DNA of 64,000 nt from Teichococcus rhizosphaerae. Lineage in GTDB: Bacteria; Pseudomonadota; Alphaproteobacteria; Acetobacterales; Acetobacteraceae. Below the pieces are notes generated by a model, which saw only the letters and a list, made by a program, of their open reading frames with translations, did no database searches and was not told the DNA's origin. Of the stretch, positions 9,496 to 19,000 are shown piece after piece; position 1 is the first letter of the stretch; the number at the start of each line of letters is the position of its first letter. The stretch spans positions 124,001-188,000 of the forward strand of contig NZ_PDNU01000008.1 of assembly GCF_002631185.1 (NCBI RefSeq). The letters are read 5' to 3'. The position numbers and the translations under genes were made by a program.

Positions 9496-10397
9496 TGTTC
9501 CGCCCCCTGACCGTGGTCGCCATCGCTGCCTTCAGCCTGGTGGGCTGGCACGTCTACCGTGCCGAGGAGGCCGCCACCCAGCTCGACCGCGAGCTGCGCG
9601 ACCTCAACCGCCGCATCGAGCAGGCGCGGGAGCGGACCCAGGTGCTGCGCGCCGAATGGGCGATGCTGAACGAGCCGGAGCGGCTGCGGCAGGTGGCGCA
9701 GCGGCACCTGACGCTGGAGACGATGCTGCCCGACCAGTTCGTGCGCATCGCCGAGCTGGAGCGCCGGCTGCCGCAGGCGGTGGCCTTTGCCGGGCCGGTC
9801 AGCCTGTTCGGCTCGGCGCCGGAGATCGCGGTGGCCGCGGCCGAGCCGGCGGCACCGCAGCCGGCGGCCGCCTCTTCCGCCGCCACGCCTTCCGCCGCCT
9901 CCCCCGCCCCGCGTCCGGCCGCTGGCACGGCCGTGCTGGCGGCGGCCGCGATTGGCGCCGTGTCCAGCGCCGCCGCCGCGCCGCGCGCCGCCAGCGAGGC
10001 GCCTTCCCGCCCCGCACCCGCCGCCGCCGCGCGGGCGGCCGAGCCGGCGCGCCCGGCAGGCCGCGCCACCAACCCGCCCGCCTCCAGCGTCGCCCTCGCC
10101 GCCAGCCGGGCGGAGGCGCCGCGCCGCGCCGCCCCCGCGATGGCGGCACCCGTGGCCCGGGCGCCGGCCCCCGCTCCCGCCCCGGTGCTGCGCGCGGCCG
10201 CGCCCATGGCCACCCAGGCGGCCCGCGCCACCCCGCCACAGGCGCCGCTGCTGCGCGCCGCATCGCATGTGCCGGCCCCGCGCCCGCTGGCGCCGCCCAT
10301 GGGCTCCGCCCTCGGCATGGCCGGCGGCCGCGGCCTCGCGCCGCCCGTGCCGCTGGCCGCTCCCGTTCCCGCCGCGTCTGGTGCCTGGAGGCAGTAA
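9495..10397 (+). CDS. ftsL: Cell division protein FtsL with an unusual Ala/Pro-rich C-terminal extension
   Basis: Position between rsmH and ftsI and the architecture identify FtsL: a short N-terminus, one membrane segment at about residues 3-20, then a leucine-zipper-like coiled coil (about 25-60, LDRELRDLNRRIEQARERTQ) and the end motif LNEPERLRQVAQRHL. FtsL joins FtsB and FtsQ at the septum and activates FtsWI. FtsL is normally about 100-130 residues; here the recognisable part ends near residue 115 and some 185 residues of low-complexity Ala/Pro/Arg sequence follow. The codon use of the tail matches the surrounding genes and the frame is open, so it is probably real protein. Confidence 0.86.
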   Translation: MFRPLTVVAIAAFSLVGWHVYRAEEAATQLDRELRDLNRRIEQARERTQVLRAEWAMLNEPERLRQVAQRHLTLETMLPDQFVRIAELERRLPQAVAFAGPVSLFGSAPEIAVAAAEPAAPQPAAASSAATPSAASPAPRPAAGTAVLAAAAIGAVSSAAAAPRAASEAPSRPAPAAAARAAEPARPAGRATNPPASSVALAASRAEAPRRAAPAMAAPVARAPAPAPAPVLRAAAPMATQAARATPPQAPLLRAASHVPAPRPLAPPMGSALGMAGGRGLAPPVPLAAPVPAASGAWRQ

Positions 10398-10403
10398 CCG
10401 GCC

Positions 10404-12491
10404 ATGCCGCACGTCACGCCCCCCTCGCCGGACTCCCCGCCCCTGCGCCATCCGCGCCAGGCCGCGCCGGAGCATGAGGATCCCGCCGCGCCGGCGCCGG
10501 GCGTGGTCGTGCGCGTCACCCAGCCGGACCTGGCGCGCCGCGCCCAGCTGGAGCGCAGCCGCGGCCGGCTGGTGATCGCGGCGCTGGGCTTCGGCGTGCT
10601 GTTCCTGGCCGTGGCGGCGAAGGCCACTTGGTCCACGGTTGTCATGCCGGCCGAGCCGAAGCGGCTGAACGCCGCCGTGCGCGCCCTGCAGCCGCCCGTG
10701 CAGCACGCCGCCAGCCGCGCGCCGATCACCGACCGCAACGGCGAGATGCTGGCCATCTCCCTGCCGGTGACCGCGCTGGTCGCCAATCCGCGCGTGATCG
10801 ACAACAAGGAGCTGGTCGCCGACCGCATCCGCACGGTGCTGCCGCAGCTCGAGCGGGACAAGCTGATCGAGCGCCTCTCGGGCGACCGCGGCTTCGTCTA
10901 TGTGGCGCGCGCGCTGACCCCGCGCGAGCAGCAGGGCATCATCAACCTCGGCATCGCCGGGCTGGACTTCGAGGAGGCGGAGCGCCGCTACTATCCGCAG
11001 GGCCGCGCCGCCGTGCATGTGCTCGGCAATGTGGACGTGGACGGCAACGGCCTGTCCGGCATCGAGCGTCGCTACGACGAGCGGCTGCGCACCGAGCGCG
11101 ACACGCCGCTGAAGCTGTCCATCGACGTGCGCGTGCAGCTCGCGCTGCGCGACGCGGTGAGCCAGGCGATCCACGACTTCAACGGCATCGGCGGCGCGGG
11201 CGTGGTGCTCGACGTCAACACCGCCGAGGTGGTGGCGATGGTCAGCCTGCCCGACTACGACGCGGGCGACATCGGCGGCGCCACGCCCGACCAGCGCTTC
11301 AACCGCGTGACCGTCGGCGTCTACGAGCCGGGCTCCACCTTCAAGCTGTTCACCGCCGCGGCGGCGCTGGAATACGGCACCGCCAACGTCAACACGTCGA
11401 GCTTCGACGCGTCCCGCCCGATCCGCTACGGCCGCTTCACGATCAGCGACTACAAGGGCAAGAACCGCTGGCTCAGCTTCCCGGAGATGCTGGCCTACTC
11501 CTCGAACCTCGCCGCCGCGCACATGGCCGCCACCTACGGCCCGGCGCGGCAGCGCGAGTTCCTGAAGCGCGCGGGCATGCTGGCGCGCCCGCCGATCGAG
11601 CTGCCCGAGGCGGCGGCGCCGCTGGTGCCGCCCGCCAATGCGTGGCGCGACATCAACATGTACACCGTCTCCTTCGGCCACGGCATCAGCGTCACCCCGC
11701 TGCACGTGGTCTCGGGCGTGTCCGCCATCGCCAATGGCGGCATCCTGCGGCCGCCCACCCTGCTGGCCCAGCCGCCCGGCGCCGCGCGCGAGGGCACCCG
11801 GCTGATCAGCGAGCAGAACAGCGAGACGATGCGCCGGCTGATGCGCCTCGTCGTCACCGACGGCTCGGGCAAGAACGCCGAGGTGCCGGGCTACTTCGTC
11901 GGCGGCAAGACCGGCACGGCGCAGAAGACCGGCCCGCGCGGCGGCTACATCATGAACAAGCGCATCGCGGCCTTTGTCGGCGCCTTCCCGATGCAGGCGC
12001 CGCGCTACGCGCTCTACGTGATGGTCGACGAGCCGAAGCCGAACGCCAAGAGCCATGGCTACGCCACCGCCGGCTGGGTGGCGGCGCCGGCGGCGCACAC
12101 CGTCATCTCGCGCATCGCCCCCATCCTGGGGCTGGTGCCGGAGGACCCGGCCAACCCGGCCATCGTCGCCGCCACGCAGATCCCGCTGCAACCGGGCCGG
12201 GCGCGCCCGGCCACGGCCAGCGCCCGGCCGGCGGCGCCCGCCGTCTCGCCCGCCGCCGCACGGCCGGCCGAGCCGCCGCGCAGCCCCGCCCCGCGCGCCG
12301 CCGCCGCGCCAGAGGCCCCGGCGCTGCGCGCGCCGCAGCCCGCGCAGCCCCACCCCCTGCCCCGCGCGGTGCCGATGCCCAACATGCCGGCCACGCCCGG
12401 CAGCCTGCCCGCCCCCGTGCCGCTGCGCATGACCTCGGCCGACGCCGCCGCGCCGGCGCCCCGGCGGGAGGCGAGCCTTGCGGCTCGGTGA
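10404..12491 (+). CDS. ftsI: Peptidoglycan D,D-transpeptidase FtsI (PBP3)
   Basis: A 695-residue class B penicillin-binding protein that cross-links septal peptidoglycan together with FtsW. A cytoplasmic N-terminal tail is followed by one membrane segment (about 52-72), a pedestal domain and the transpeptidase domain. Catalytic motifs are complete: STFK with Ser311 and Lys314, SSN at 366-368, and KTGTA starting at Lys502. After the catalytic domain comes a tail of about 110 residues rich in Ala, Pro and Arg (from about residue 585), longer than in usual FtsI. The start lies 6 nt after the ftsL stop. The 3' end overlaps murE by 14 nt. Confidence 0.97.
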   Translation: MPHVTPPSPDSPPLRHPRQAAPEHEDPAAPAPGVVVRVTQPDLARRAQLERSRGRLVIAALGFGVLFLAVAAKATWSTVVMPAEPKRLNAAVRALQPPVQHAASRAPITDRNGEMLAISLPVTALVANPRVIDNKELVADRIRTVLPQLERDKLIERLSGDRGFVYVARALTPREQQGIINLGIAGLDFEEAERRYYPQGRAAVHVLGNVDVDGNGLSGIERRYDERLRTERDTPLKLSIDVRVQLALRDAVSQAIHDFNGIGGAGVVLDVNTAEVVAMVSLPDYDAGDIGGATPDQRFNRVTVGVYEPGSTFKLFTAAAALEYGTANVNTSSFDASRPIRYGRFTISDYKGKNRWLSFPEMLAYSSNLAAAHMAATYGPARQREFLKRAGMLARPPIELPEAAAPLVPPANAWRDINMYTVSFGHGISVTPLHVVSGVSAIANGGILRPPTLLAQPPGAAREGTRLISEQNSETMRRLMRLVVTDGSGKNAEVPGYFVGGKTGTAQKTGPRGGYIMNKRIAAFVGAFPMQAPRYALYVMVDEPKPNAKSHGYATAGWVAAPAAHTVISRIAPILGLVPEDPANPAIVAATQIPLQPGRARPATASARPAAPAVSPAAARPAEPPRSPAPRAAAAPEAPALRAPQPAQPHPLPRAVPMPNMPATPGSLPAPVPLRMTSADAAAPAPRREASLAAR

Positions 12492-13965
12492 GCTGATGCA
12501 GCAGGCCCTCGGACCGCAGCGCGGCGCCGGCGCCATGTCCTTCGCGGGCCTGGCCATCACCGGGCTGACGGCCGACAGCCGGGCGGTGGCGCCCGGCTAC
12601 CTGTTCGCGGCGCTGCCCGGCGCGCGGCAGGACGGGCGCGCCTATATCGCGGAGGCCGTGGCGCGCGGCGCCGGCGCCGTGCTGGCGCCCGACGGCACCG
12701 AATGGCCCGCCGGCGTGCCGCCCCGCCCGCTGCTGACCGAAGCCGACCCGCGCCGGGCGCTGGCCCGCATGGCCGCCGCCTTTCACGGCGCGCAGCCGGC
12801 GCGGCTCGTCGCCGTCACCGGCACCAACGGCAAGACCAGCACGGTGGACTTCCTGCGCCAGATCTGGGCGCTGGCGGGGCTGAAGGCGGGCTCGCTCGGC
12901 ACGCTCGGCCTGCGCGCGCCGGGCTTCCCCGAGACCCCCTCCCTCACCACGCCGGACCCGGTGGCGCTGCACGCCACCCTGGCGCAGCTCGCCCGCTCCG
13001 GCGTGCAGAGCGTGGCGCTGGAAGCCTCCTCGCACGGGCTGGAGCAGCGGCGGCTCGACGGGCTGATGCTCACCGCCGCCGGCTTCAGCAACCTGACGCG
13101 CGACCACCTGGACTACCACGGCGACATGGCGGCCTATGCGGGCGCCAAGCTGCGCCTGTTCGACACGCTGCTCGACCAGGGCGACGCCGCCGTGGCCAAT
13201 GCCGACATGGCGCCCGAGGTGCTGGACGCGCTGCGCGGCATCGCGCGCCGCCGCCACCTGAGGCTCCACACGGTGGGCGAGGCGGGCGAGGCGATCCGCC
13301 TGCTGCGCCAGGCGCCCCGCCCCGACGGGCAGGAGCTGCTGCTGGAAGCCTTCGGCCGCCGCGCCGAGGTGGTCCTCGCCCTGCCCGGCCGCTTCCAAGC
13401 GGACAACGTGCTGCTGGCGGCGGGCCTCGCCATCGCCACCGGCCTCGCGGCCGACAGGGTGCTGGGGCTGCTGCCGCATCTTGCCGGCGTGCGCGGCCGC
13501 ATGGAGCTGGCCGCGCGCCTGCCGGGCGGCGCCGCCGCCTATGTGGACTACGCCCACACGCCGGACGCGCTGGAGCGGCTGCTCACCGCGCTGCGCCCGC
13601 ACACCCGCGGGCGGCTGCATGTGGTGTTCGGCGCCGGCGGCGACCGCGACGGCGGCAAGCGCCCGCTGATGGGCGGGATCTGCGCCCGCCTGGCCGACCA
13701 CGCCATCCTCACCGACGACAATCCGCGCGGCGAGGACCCGGCCGCCATCCGCGCCGCCGTGCGCGCCGGCATGACGGGCACGGCCGAGATCACCGAGATC
13801 GGCGACCGCGAGGCGGCGATCGCCGCGGGGCTGGCGGCGCTGGCGCCGGGCGACGTGCTGGTGGTGGCCGGCAAGGGGCACGAGCCGGGCCAGACCATCG
13901 CCGGCGTGACGCATCCCTTCGACGATGTGGAGGTGGTGCGCCGCCTCGCCGGGGTGGCGTCATGA
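12478..13965 (+). CDS. murE: UDP-N-acetylmuramoyl-L-alanyl-D-glutamate-2,6-diaminopimelate ligase
   Basis: This 495-residue ATP-dependent cytoplasmic ligase adds the third amino acid to the UDP-MurNAc peptide. It has the three-domain Mur ligase pattern: an N-terminal UDP-binding domain (LTADSRAVAPGYLFAALPG), the ATP loop GTNGKTST with Lys119, and the C-terminal domain. TDDNPRGEDP at 412-421 includes DNPR, the motif that selects meso-diaminopimelate over lysine. The start is TTG inside the 3' end of ftsI, preceded by GGGAGG at about 6 nt; an ATG at residue 7 is the alternative. It overlaps murF by ATGA. Confidence 0.97.
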   Translation: MRLGELMQQALGPQRGAGAMSFAGLAITGLTADSRAVAPGYLFAALPGARQDGRAYIAEAVARGAGAVLAPDGTEWPAGVPPRPLLTEADPRRALARMAAAFHGAQPARLVAVTGTNGKTSTVDFLRQIWALAGLKAGSLGTLGLRAPGFPETPSLTTPDPVALHATLAQLARSGVQSVALEASSHGLEQRRLDGLMLTAAGFSNLTRDHLDYHGDMAAYAGAKLRLFDTLLDQGDAAVANADMAPEVLDALRGIARRRHLRLHTVGEAGEAIRLLRQAPRPDGQELLLEAFGRRAEVVLALPGRFQADNVLLAAGLAIATGLAADRVLGLLPHLAGVRGRMELAARLPGGAAAYVDYAHTPDALERLLTALRPHTRGRLHVVFGAGGDRDGGKRPLMGGICARLADHAILTDDNPRGEDPAAIRAAVRAGMTGTAEITEIGDREAAIAAGLAALAPGDVLVVAGKGHEPGQTIAGVTHPFDDVEVVRRLAGVAS

Positions 13966-15386
13966 GCACCCCGCTCTGGACCCCGGCCGAGCTGCGCGAC
14001 GCCACCGGCGGCACCTGCCCGGACGGGCTGGAGATCCGCGCCATCGGCATCGACAGCCGCGCCACCGGCCCCGGCGAGCTGTTCGTGGCGCTGCGCGACG
14101 CGCGGGACGGGCATGACTTCGTGGCCGATGCCCTGGCGCGCGGCGCCGCCGCCGCCATGGTGGACCGCGACCCGCCCGGCGTGCCGTCCGGCGCGCCGCT
14201 GCTGCGGGTGGCCGGCACGCTGGAAGGGCTCCAGGCGCTGGGCGCCGCCGGGCGGGCGCGCAGCACGGCGCGCATCGCCGCCATCACCGGCAGCGTCGGC
14301 AAGACCACCACCAAGGAGATGCTGCGCCACGGCCTGTCGGCGCTCGGCCGCACCCATGCGGCGGTGGCCAGCTACAACAACCACTGGGGCCTGCCGCTCA
14401 CCCTCGCCCGCATGCCGCGCGAGGCGGAATACGGCGTGCTCGAGATCGGCATGAACCATCGCGGCGAGATCGCGCCGCTGGCCCGCCTCGCGCGCCCGCA
14501 TGTGGCGGCGATCACCACGGTGGAGGCGGCGCATATCGGCCATCTCGGCTCCATCGAGGAGATCGCCGAGGAGAAGGCGGACATCATGGCGGGCCTCGTC
14601 CCCGGCGCGCCGGTGGTGCTGCCGCGCGATGCCGCCATGTTCCCCCGCCTCGCCGCCCGTGCCGAGGCGGCCGGGCTGCGCGTCATCTCCTTCGGCGCGC
14701 ATGAGGCGGCGGAATACCGGCTGCTCGGCTATGAGGGCGCGGCCGAGGGCGGGGTGGCCCGCCTTTCCCTGCGCGGCGCCGGCCACACCCTGCGGCTCGC
14801 GGCCCCGGGCCGGCACCTGGCGCTGAACGCGCTGGCCGCCATCGCGGTCGCCGAGGCGCTGGGCGCCGAGCGCGCCGGCTTCCTGGCGGCGCTGGAAGGG
14901 TTCCGCCCCGGCGCCGGGCGCGGGGGGCGGGTGACGCTGGACCTGCCCGGCGGCAGCGCCCTGCTGATCGACGACAGCTACAACGGCCAGCCGCCGGCGA
15001 TGCGCGCCGGGCTCGGCGTGCTGGGGGCGCAGCGCCCTGGCCCGGGGGGGCGCCGGATCGCCGTGCTGGGCGACATGCGGGAGCTTGGCGGGCACGGCCC
15101 CGCTCTGCACGCATCCCTGCTCCCCGATGTTCTGGCCGGGGCGGATGTGGTATTTTGCTGCGGTGCACTGATGCGCGGCCTGTTTGACGCCCTGCCGGAG
15201 AACCGGCGCGGCGCGCATCGGGACAACAGCGATGAACTGGCCCCGCTGGTGCGGCAGGCCGTGCGTCCGGGCGATGTCATTCTGGTGAAGGGGTCGCTGG
15301 GCAGCCGCATGGCGGTGGTGGTCCGGGCCCTGACATCGGCATCCCAGGACATGCGGACTGGGATGCGCGAAGGGGCGCATTCATGA
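13962..15386 (+). CDS. murF: UDP-N-acetylmuramoyl-tripeptide-D-alanyl-D-alanine ligase
   Basis: A 474-residue Mur ligase that attaches the D-Ala-D-Ala dipeptide made by Ddl, the last cytoplasmic step of the peptide stem. Visible are the N-terminal [24 protein letters not shown], the ATP loop [10 protein letters not shown] with Lys114, the MurF-typical [10 protein letters not shown] and [10 protein letters not shown], and DDSYNGQP in the C-terminal domain. Near the C-terminus VLGDMRELG and VKGSLGSRM are the usual MurF signatures. Overlaps of 4 nt (ATGA) join it to murE and mraY. Confidence 0.97.
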   Translation: MSTPLWTPAELRDATGGTCPDGLEIRAIGIDSRATGPGELFVALRDARDGHDFVADALARGAAAAMVDRDPPGVPSGAPLLRVAGTLEGLQALGAAGRARSTARIAAITGSVGKTTTKEMLRHGLSALGRTHAAVASYNNHWGLPLTLARMPREAEYGVLEIGMNHRGEIAPLARLARPHVAAITTVEAAHIGHLGSIEEIAEEKADIMAGLVPGAPVVLPRDAAMFPRLAARAEAAGLRVISFGAHEAAEYRLLGYEGAAEGGVARLSLRGAGHTLRLAAPGRHLALNALAAIAVAEALGAERAGFLAALEGFRPGAGRGGRVTLDLPGGSALLIDDSYNGQPPAMRAGLGVLGAQRPGPGGRRIAVLGDMRELGGHGPALHASLLPDVLAGADVVFCCGALMRGLFDALPENRRGAHRDNSDELAPLVRQAVRPGDVILVKGSLGSRMAVVVRALTSASQDMRTGMREGAHS

Positions 15387-16471
15387 TCTACAACCTCCTG
15401 TCCTCGCAAGCGGACGGGTTCATCCTGTTCAACCTGTTCCGCTACGTCACCTTCCGGGCCGGCGCCGCCTGCATGACGGCGCTGTTCGTCACGCTGTTCT
15501 TCGGCCCCGCCGTGATCCGCTGGCTGCGCAGCTTCCAGAATGGCGGCCAGCCGATCCGCACGGACGGGCCGGAAGGGCACCTGCTGACCAAGAAGGGCAC
15601 GCCCACCATGGGCGGCGTGCTGATCCTGCTCGGGATGGTGCCGGCGACGCTGCTGTGGGCGGACCTGCGCAACGGCCTCGTCTGGGCCGTGCTGCTGGTG
15701 ACGCTGGGCTATGGCGCGCTGGGCTTCTGGGACGACTGGCTGAAGGTCACCAAGCGCAACACCAAGGGCGTCTCCGGCAAGGCGAAGCTGGTGGTGCAGG
15801 CGGGCGTCGGCCTCGCCGCCGCCATCTGGATCACCCAGCTCATGCCGGCGGAGCTTTCCTCGCAGCTGGCCATGCCCTTCCTGAAGGAGGCCATGATCAA
15901 TTTCGGCATCCTGTTCCCGCTGGTGGGGATGCTGGTGATGATGGGCGCCTCCAACGCCGTGAACCTGACGGACGGGCTGGACGGCCTCGCCACCGTTCCG
16001 GTGATGCTGGCGGCCGGCGTGTTCGGGCTGATCTCCTACCTCGTCGGCAACCGCCTCTTCGCCGACTACCTGCAGCTCAACGGCGTGCCCGGCACCTCGG
16101 AGCTGGCGGTGTTCCTGTCGGCGCTGATCGGCGCGGGGCTCGGCTTCCTCTGGTACAACGCGCCGCCCGCCAAGGTGTTCATGGGCGACACGGGCAGCCT
16201 CTCGCTCGGCGGCGCGCTGGGTGCCGTGGCGGTGGCCACCAAGCACGAGGTGGTGCTGGCCATCGTCGGCGGGCTGTTCGTGGTGGAGACGGTGTCCGTC
16301 ATCATCCAGGTGTTCTGGTTCAAGCGCACCGGCCGCCGCGTCTTCCTGATGGCGCCGCTGCACCACCATTTCGAGAAGAAGGGCTGGGCCGAGCCCACCA
16401 TCGTCATCCGCTTCTGGATCATCGCCATGATCCTGGCCCTTGTCGGCCTCGGCACGCTGAAGATCCGCTGA
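15383..16471 (+). CDS. mraY: Phospho-N-acetylmuramoyl-pentapeptide-transferase (MraY)
   Basis: This 362-residue integral membrane enzyme transfers phospho-MurNAc-pentapeptide to undecaprenyl phosphate, producing lipid I. About ten hydrophobic segments are visible. Catalytic features include the Asp pair in DDWLK near residue 117, [10 protein letters not shown] at 194-203, [12 protein letters not shown], and the triple histidine HHHFEKKGW from His327. KKGTPTMGG on the first cytoplasmic loop is also typical. It overlaps murF by ATGA, and murD starts 1 nt after its stop. Confidence 0.98.
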   Translation: MIYNLLSSQADGFILFNLFRYVTFRAGAACMTALFVTLFFGPAVIRWLRSFQNGGQPIRTDGPEGHLLTKKGTPTMGGVLILLGMVPATLLWADLRNGLVWAVLLVTLGYGALGFWDDWLKVTKRNTKGVSGKAKLVVQAGVGLAAAIWITQLMPAELSSQLAMPFLKEAMINFGILFPLVGMLVMMGASNAVNLTDGLDGLATVPVMLAAGVFGLISYLVGNRLFADYLQLNGVPGTSELAVFLSALIGAGLGFLWYNAPPAKVFMGDTGSLSLGGALGAVAVATKHEVVLAIVGGLFVVETVSVIIQVFWFKRTGRRVFLMAPLHHHFEKKGWAEPTIVIRFWIIAMILALVGLGTLKIR

Positions 16472-16472
16472 G

Positions 16473-17879
16473 ATGAGCGCCGCCGCCCCCTTTCCTCTTG
16501 CCGCCTTCGCGCCCTTCGCCGGGCAGCGCATCGCCGTGGTCGGGCTTGGCCGCGCCGGGCTGCCCGCGGCGCGGCGGCTGGTGGATTGGGGCGCGGAGAT
16601 CCTGTGCTGGGACGATGGCGAAGCCGCGCGCGATGCCGCCCTCGCCGCCGGCCTGCCGGTGGGCGATCCCTGCGCGAAAGCCGGCTTCCGCTTCGACGCG
16701 CTGCTGCTTTCCCCCGGCATCCCGCACACCCTGCCGGCGCCGCACCCGGCCGCCGCGCGCGCGCGCGAGGCCGGCGTGCCGGTGCTGTGCGACGCCGAGC
16801 TGCTGTTCCGCGCCGTGCGCGCCCAGAAACAGGAACAGGGCGGCAGCCGCGCGCGCTTCATCGGCATCACCGGCACCAACGGCAAGTCCACCACCACGGC
16901 GCTGCTGCACCACCTGCTCGTGCAGGCGGGGCGCGTGGCGGAGGTGGGCGGCAACCTCGGCCCCGCCGCGCTCGGCCTGCCGCTGCTCGGCGACGAGGGC
17001 TGCTATGTGCTGGAGATGTCGAGCTACATGCTGGAGCGCACCGCCGCGCTGCGCTTCGACGCCGCCGTGCTGCTCAACCTTTCGCCCGACCATCTCGACC
17101 GCCATGGCGGCATGGCGGGCTATGCCGCCGCCAAGGCGCATGTGTTCGACCACCAGGACGCGCGCGACCTCGCCGTGATCGGCATGGACGACGCGGACAC
17201 GGCCGCCTTCGCGCAAGGGCACGCGGCGCGGGTGGTGCCCATCTCCGGCCTCGCACCGCAGCCGGGCGGCGTCTGGGCCGAGGGCCGCCTCCTGCGCGAC
17301 GAGGCGGGCGTCATCGCCGATCTCGACGCGGCGCCCGCCCTGCCCGGCAGCCACAACGCGCAGAACGCCGCCGCGGCGGCGGCCGTGGCGCTGTTCATGG
17401 GCCTTTCCCACGCCGAGATCGCCGCCGGCCTCGCCAGCTTCCCCGGCCTGCCGCACCGGCAGGAGCGGGTCGGCGCGCGTGGCGGCATCGCCTTCGTCAA
17501 CGACAGCAAGGCCACCAACGCCGACAGCACCGCGCGCGCTCTCTCGAGCTACGACCGCGTTGTCTGGATCGGTGGCGGCGTGCCCAAGGCGGGCGGCATC
17601 GACAGCCTGGCGCCGCTCTTTCCGCGTATCGCCGAGGCGGTGCTGATCGGCCAGAGCGCGCAGGATTTCGCCGCCACCCTCGCCGCCCACCGCGTGCCCG
17701 TGCGGGTCGCCGGCACGCTGGCGGCGGCGGTGCCGGCGGCGCGGGACGCGGCGCGGCGGCACGGGGTGGGCACGGTGCTGCTCTCCCCCGCCTGCGCCAG
17801 CTTCGACCAGTTCACCGGCTTCGACGCGCGCGGCGATGCGTTCCGCGCCCTCGTCGCCGCCCTGCCCGAGGACGTGTGA
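16473..17879 (+). CDS. murD: UDP-N-acetylmuramoyl-L-alanine-D-glutamate ligase
   Basis: This 468-residue Mur ligase adds D-glutamate to UDP-MurNAc-L-Ala in the cytoplasm. It has the N-terminal Rossmann-like IAVVGLGRAGLPAAR, LLLSPGIP, the ATP loop GTNGKSTTT with Lys138, the substrate loop EMSSYMLE and LSPDHLDRHG, and the late motifs HRQERVG and NDSKATNADST. SPACASFDQFTGFDARGDAF at the C-terminus is diagnostic for MurD. The stop shares its last base with the ftsW start (TGATG). Confidence 0.98.
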   Translation: MSAAAPFPLAAFAPFAGQRIAVVGLGRAGLPAARRLVDWGAEILCWDDGEAARDAALAAGLPVGDPCAKAGFRFDALLLSPGIPHTLPAPHPAAARAREAGVPVLCDAELLFRAVRAQKQEQGGSRARFIGITGTNGKSTTTALLHHLLVQAGRVAEVGGNLGPAALGLPLLGDEGCYVLEMSSYMLERTAALRFDAAVLLNLSPDHLDRHGGMAGYAAAKAHVFDHQDARDLAVIGMDDADTAAFAQGHAARVVPISGLAPQPGGVWAEGRLLRDEAGVIADLDAAPALPGSHNAQNAAAAAAVALFMGLSHAEIAAGLASFPGLPHRQERVGARGGIAFVNDSKATNADSTARALSSYDRVVWIGGGVPKAGGIDSLAPLFPRIAEAVLIGQSAQDFAATLAAHRVPVRVAGTLAAAVPAARDAARRHGVGTVLLSPACASFDQFTGFDARGDAFRALVAALPEDV

Positions 17880-19000
17880 TGGCCCTCTCCCGCGCTGATA
17901 CCTCCGTCCTTGGCCGCTGGTGGTGGACGGTCGACCGCTGGACGCTGGCGGCGCTGCTGGCGCTGGTCGGCCTCGGCTACGTCATGCTGCTGGCCGCCAG
18001 CCCCGGCGTCGCCGAGCGCATCGGCGCCAGCTCGCGCGACCTGTTCATCCTCAAGCAGGTGTTCTTCCTGGCGCTGGCCACGGGCGTGATGGTGTTCATC
18101 TCGCTGCTGCCGGTGAAGCAGGTGCGGCGCCTGGCGTTGCTCGGCTTCTTCGGCGCGCTGCTGATGACGGCGGCGACGCTGTCCATGGGCGTCGAGATCA
18201 AGGGCGCGCGGCGCTGGCTGCACCTGCCGGGCATGACCATCCAGCCTTCCGAGTTCCTCAAGCCCTGCTTCGCCGTGGTCGCGGCCTGGCTGCTGTCCGA
18301 GGCGCGCAACCTGGGCTGGCGCGCCACGGCGGCGGCCTGCGCGCTGTTCGTGGTGGTGGCGGCGGTGCTGGTGAAGCAGCCGGACATGGGCATGCTCATC
18401 GTCATCGGCTCGGTGTTCTGCGCGCAGCTCTTCGTCGCCGGCATCAGCCTGGTGCTGGTGGCGGGCGCTGGCGTCGCCGGCGTGCTGGGCGGCATCGGCG
18501 CCTATTTCGTGCTGCCGCACTTCCAGTCGCGCATCGACCGCTTCCTCGACCCGCAATCGGGCGACACCTACCAGGTGCAGATCGCCATGGAGGCGTTCGG
18601 CCATGGCGGGCTGCTCGGCGTCGGCCCCGGCGAGGGCCGGCTGAAGGGCATGCTGCCCGACGCCCATGCCGACTTCGTCTATGCCGTCGCCGGCGAGGAG
18701 TTCGGCCTGGCCATCTGCCTGCTGATCCTGGCGCTGTTCGGCTTCGTGGTGCTGCGCGGTCTGCTGCGGCTGCTCGGCGAGAAGGACATGTTCATCATCC
18801 TCGGCGCCACCGGCCTGCTGACGCAGTTCGGCCTGCAGGCCTTCATCAACATGGGCTCGGCGCTGCACCTGATCCCGACCAAGGGCATGACGCTGCCCTT
18901 CGTCTCCTATGGCGGCTCCTCCGTCGTCGCGGTGGCGCTCGGCATGGGCATGCTGCTGGCCATGACGCGGCGGCGGCTCGCCCGGACGGAGGAGGCATGA
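17879..19000 (+). CDS. ftsW: Septal peptidoglycan glycosyltransferase FtsW
   Basis: A 373-residue SEDS polytopic membrane protein that polymerises lipid II at the septum with FtsI. About ten membrane segments can be traced. Conserved SEDS stretches include KGARRWLHLPGMTIQPSEF, KQPDMGMLIVIG (with the catalytic-type Asp), GGLLGVGPGEGRLKGMLPDAHADF and LPFVSYGGSS near the C-terminus. The ATG overlaps the murD stop by one base, and a GGAGG just before the end serves murG. The length is normal for FtsW, and the dcw position separates it from RodA. Confidence 0.97.
   Translation: MALSRADTSVLGRWWWTVDRWTLAALLALVGLGYVMLLAASPGVAERIGASSRDLFILKQVFFLALATGVMVFISLLPVKQVRRLALLGFFGALLMTAATLSMGVEIKGARRWLHLPGMTIQPSEFLKPCFAVVAAWLLSEARNLGWRATAAACALFVVVAAVLVKQPDMGMLIVIGSVFCAQLFVAGISLVLVAGAGVAGVLGGIGAYFVLPHFQSRIDRFLDPQSGDTYQVQIAMEAFGHGGLLGVGPGEGRLKGMLPDAHADFVYAVAGEEFGLAICLLILALFGFVVLRGLLRLLGEKDMFIILGATGLLTQFGLQAFINMGSALHLIPTKGMTLPFVSYGGSSVVAVALGMGMLLAMTRRRLARTEEA

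Noticed and set aside
9850-10390. Repetitive GC-rich stretch in ftsL that could be mistaken for a repeat array.
   Set aside because: Units are irregular and frame-consistent with Ala/Pro coding; no constant repeat-spacer pattern exists, so not CRISPR or a tandem array.
8664-12560. A 1298-codon open frame on the minus strand across rsmH-ftsL-ftsI.
   Set aside because: It runs antisense to three well-recognised genes and has the low-complexity composition of a GC shadow.
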